Of a stretch of 30,973 nt of DNA, positions 29,517 through 30,973 are shown in pieces (position 1 is the stretch's first letter; each line of letters begins with the position of its first letter). The DNA comes from Bacteroides sp. (GTDB lineage: Bacteria > Bacteroidota > Bacteroidia > Bacteroidales > Muribaculaceae): positions 22,429 to 53,401 of the forward strand of contig JAAVDT010000001.1 in the NCBI GenBank assembly GCA_014801655.1, written 5' to 3'. The position numbers and the translations under genes were made by a program. A model generated the notes under the pieces. That model was not told the DNA's origin. It made no database searches and worked only from the letters and a program-made list of their open reading frames with translations.

Positions 29517-30914
29517 TCAGAATGCGTTTTGTTCGCCTTGGATGGCGTTGATTACGGTGCGGAAGATGATTTTGATGTCGAGCATGGTTGACCAGTGTTC
29601 GATGTACCAGACGTCGTGTTCGACGCGGCGTTCCATCATCCAGAGTTCGTCGGTCTGGCCTCGGTAGCCGTTGATCTGGGCCCAGCCGGTGATGCCGGGT
29701 TTGATGTAGTGGCGAGCCATGTAGCGGTTGATGAGCTGGGAGTATTGTTCGGTGTGGGAGAGCATGTGGGGGCGGGGTCCGACGACGGACATGTCGCCGA
29801 TGAAGACGTTGATGAATTGTGGGAGTTCGTCGATGGAGGTTTTGCGGAGGATGTTGCCGAGGCGTGTTTTGCGGGGGTCGTTTTTGGTGGCTTGCTGGGT
29901 GTCGGCGTTGGCGTTGACGCGCATGGTGCGGAATTTCCAGCAGTAGAATTCGCGGCCGCGGTAGCCGGTGCGTTTTTGGCGGAAGAAGATGGGTCCGGGG
30001 GAGGAGATTTTGATGGCTATGGCTACGGGGATGAAGATCAGGGGGGAGAAGATGAGGAATGTTGAGGAGACTATGATGTCGAAGAGGCGTTTGTAGATGC
30101 GGTTTGAGAGGTGGGCGAGGGGTTGGTGGCGCATTGACATGACGGGGATGGTGCCGAGGGCGTCCATTTCGTAGTTGCGGGAGAGGAAGCGGGAGATTTG
30201 GGGGACGTAGTAGAATTGGACTACGTTTTTTTCGGCTATGAGGAGTGTGCGCTGGATGTCGACGTCGTTGCTGCTGTCGGCGGGCAGGGCGCAGAAGATT
30301 TCGTCGATTGCGTTTTGGCGCACGAATTCTTCGAGGTTGTCGATGGAGCCTTGATAGAGTTCGGTGGGGGTGTCGTGGCCGGGCTTGCGATCGAAGATGC
30401 CGAGCACTTGGTAGCCGAAGCCTATGTCGGAGATGATTGTTTCGTAGAGGCGTGTGCCCATTGGGTTTGTGCCGACGATGACGATTCGGGCGAAGTTGCG
30501 TCCGTTGCGGCGGTAGTGTTTGATTATCATTCGTGAGACTACCCACCAGATGGGGAGGAGGATGAACATGATGCCGTAGAATTCGGCGAATGCTTGCCAG
30601 GGGATGGTGGTGATGTCGAGGAAGTAGAGGGCGCAGATGAATATTGGGGCGTGCATGCCTACTGATCGCAGGGCGCTGAGGATGACGTGCTCCATGCCGA
30701 TGGAGCGGGAGGTCTGGGTGTGGGAGAGGAGGGCTGCTGCGGGGATATATGCGATGTTGGCCAGCAGCCACACGAGGCGGCTGTCGACGAGTGTGAACTC
30801 GGGTGTGAGTTTCGATGTCAGTATGAAGGCCAGATTGATGATGAGGAAGTCGACGATGGTCAGTATGATCTGTATGTAGCGTCCGTAGCGTCCTCGTTGA
30901 TTGATGCCTGTCAT
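29517..30914 (-). CDS. Undecaprenyl-phosphate sugar phosphotransferase (WcaJ family)
   Basis: A 465-residue membrane enzyme that starts exopolysaccharide or capsule synthesis by moving a hexose-1-phosphate (often glucose) from a UDP-sugar to undecaprenyl phosphate. The N-terminal half has several membrane helices (IILTIVDFLIINLAFILTSK, later EFYGIMFILLPIWWVV) and a CoA-binding-like fold (RIVIVGTNPMGTRLYETIIS). The C-terminal transferase domain shows the family blocks SSPGPIFFRQKRTGYRGREF, KFRTM, DELPQFINVFIGDMSVVGPR and KPGITGWAQINGYRG. It is full length and intact. It lies outside the mobile region, next to tRNA-Leu, so it is ordinary chromosome. The start at 30914 is an ATG; upstream sequence to the window end holds no supportable gene. 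Confidence 0.93.
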   Translation of the reverse strand: MTGINQRGRYGRYIQIILTIVDFLIINLAFILTSKLTPEFTLVDSRLVWLLANIAYIPAAALLSHTQTSRSIGMEHVILSALRSVGMHAPIFICALYFLDITTIPWQAFAEFYGIMFILLPIWWVVSRMIIKHYRRNGRNFARIVIVGTNPMGTRLYETIISDIGFGYQVLGIFDRKPGHDTPTELYQGSIDNLEEFVRQNAIDEIFCALPADSSNDVDIQRTLLIAEKNVVQFYYVPQISRFLSRNYEMDALGTIPVMSMRHQPLAHLSNRIYKRLFDIIVSSTFLIFSPLIFIPVAIAIKISSPGPIFFRQKRTGYRGREFYCWKFRTMRVNANADTQQATKNDPRKTRLGNILRKTSIDELPQFINVFIGDMSVVGPRPHMLSHTEQYSQLINRYMARHYIKPGITGWAQINGYRGQTDELWMMERRVEHDVWYIEHWSTMLDIKIIFRTVINAIQGEQNAF

Positions 30915-30973
30915 TGGATGTGTTCTATGGTAGGGGATTGGGGGTGGATGGGATTTGGTGGGGTGGGGGCGTG

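Noticed and set aside
29461..30771. A 436-codon open frame overlapping the WcaJ-type gene
   Set aside because: It is rich in His, Pro and Arg, has no recognisable motif and lies fully in another frame of a gene with clear WcaJ motifs. It is a composition shadow.

Overview
The window looks like a piece of a Bacteroidales chromosome, most like the Muribaculaceae/Bacteroides side of the order. Promoters carry the Bacteroidota -7 box TAnnTTTG, in several cases with TTTG about 20 bp upstream. The prophage-like proteins, including two DUF5053-type proteins, resemble ones known from Bacteroidales. Assignments rest on motifs read by eye; no database search was possible.

Region 1 (left edge to about 16369) is an integrated phage-like element. 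It ends on the right in the 3' part of a tRNA-Ser gene (about 16313-16369), followed directly by a chromosomal-looking terminator. Three small plus-strand genes (76-1325) are followed by a strong terminator. A minus-strand morphogenesis operon (8216 down to 1467) encodes two putative virion proteins, a ClpP-like prohead protease with a scaffold-like tail, a probable major capsid protein, another putative virion protein, an unknown protein, and small and large terminase. A second minus-strand operon (15673 down to 8746) is the early/replication operon: small unknown genes, a protein like DnaA domain IV, an excisionase-type HTH protein, a 1095-residue primase-helicase and six small unknown genes. 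It ends in a clear terminator at 8642-8691. Between the operons, ten exact TTGACA-type iterons flank an AT-rich stretch (8354-8576), a good candidate replication origin. A divergent Cro/CI-type repressor (15800-16213) probably controls the early promoter, and a 12-bp motif shared by its promoter region and an internal site (10126-10163) suggests a second operator. I see no portal, tail, lysis or integrase gene in these 16.4 kb. The element may therefore be a capsid-encoding satellite or reduced prophage, or the missing genes may lie left of the window.

Region 2 (16440-20344) is accessory and partly decayed: a zeta-toxin-like gene with an internal deletion beside its intact small partner, a small membrane protein, a phage-gene remnant, a NADAR-domain pseudogene, and a convergent pair of a regulator-like protein and a membrane-anchored Ser/Thr kinase.

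Region 3 (20536-26520) starts with a strongly folded RNA of about 330 nt that has its own promoter and terminator. It continues with an IS110-family element whose transposase gene was split near its 3' end by an IS3-family element (4-bp target duplication GTCC on both sides). The IS110 element has a candidate bridge RNA upstream of its transposase. Then come a truncated unknown gene, a decayed IS4-type element with 20-bp perfect terminal inverted repeats, and degenerate coding remnants.

Region 4 (26521-30973) holds a two-gene cassette of unknown function (one protein with a long Gly/Ala-rich hydrophobic segment), a tRNA-Leu(CAG) gene with promoter and terminator, and a WcaJ-type sugar-phosphate transferase that marks the return to ordinary chromosome.
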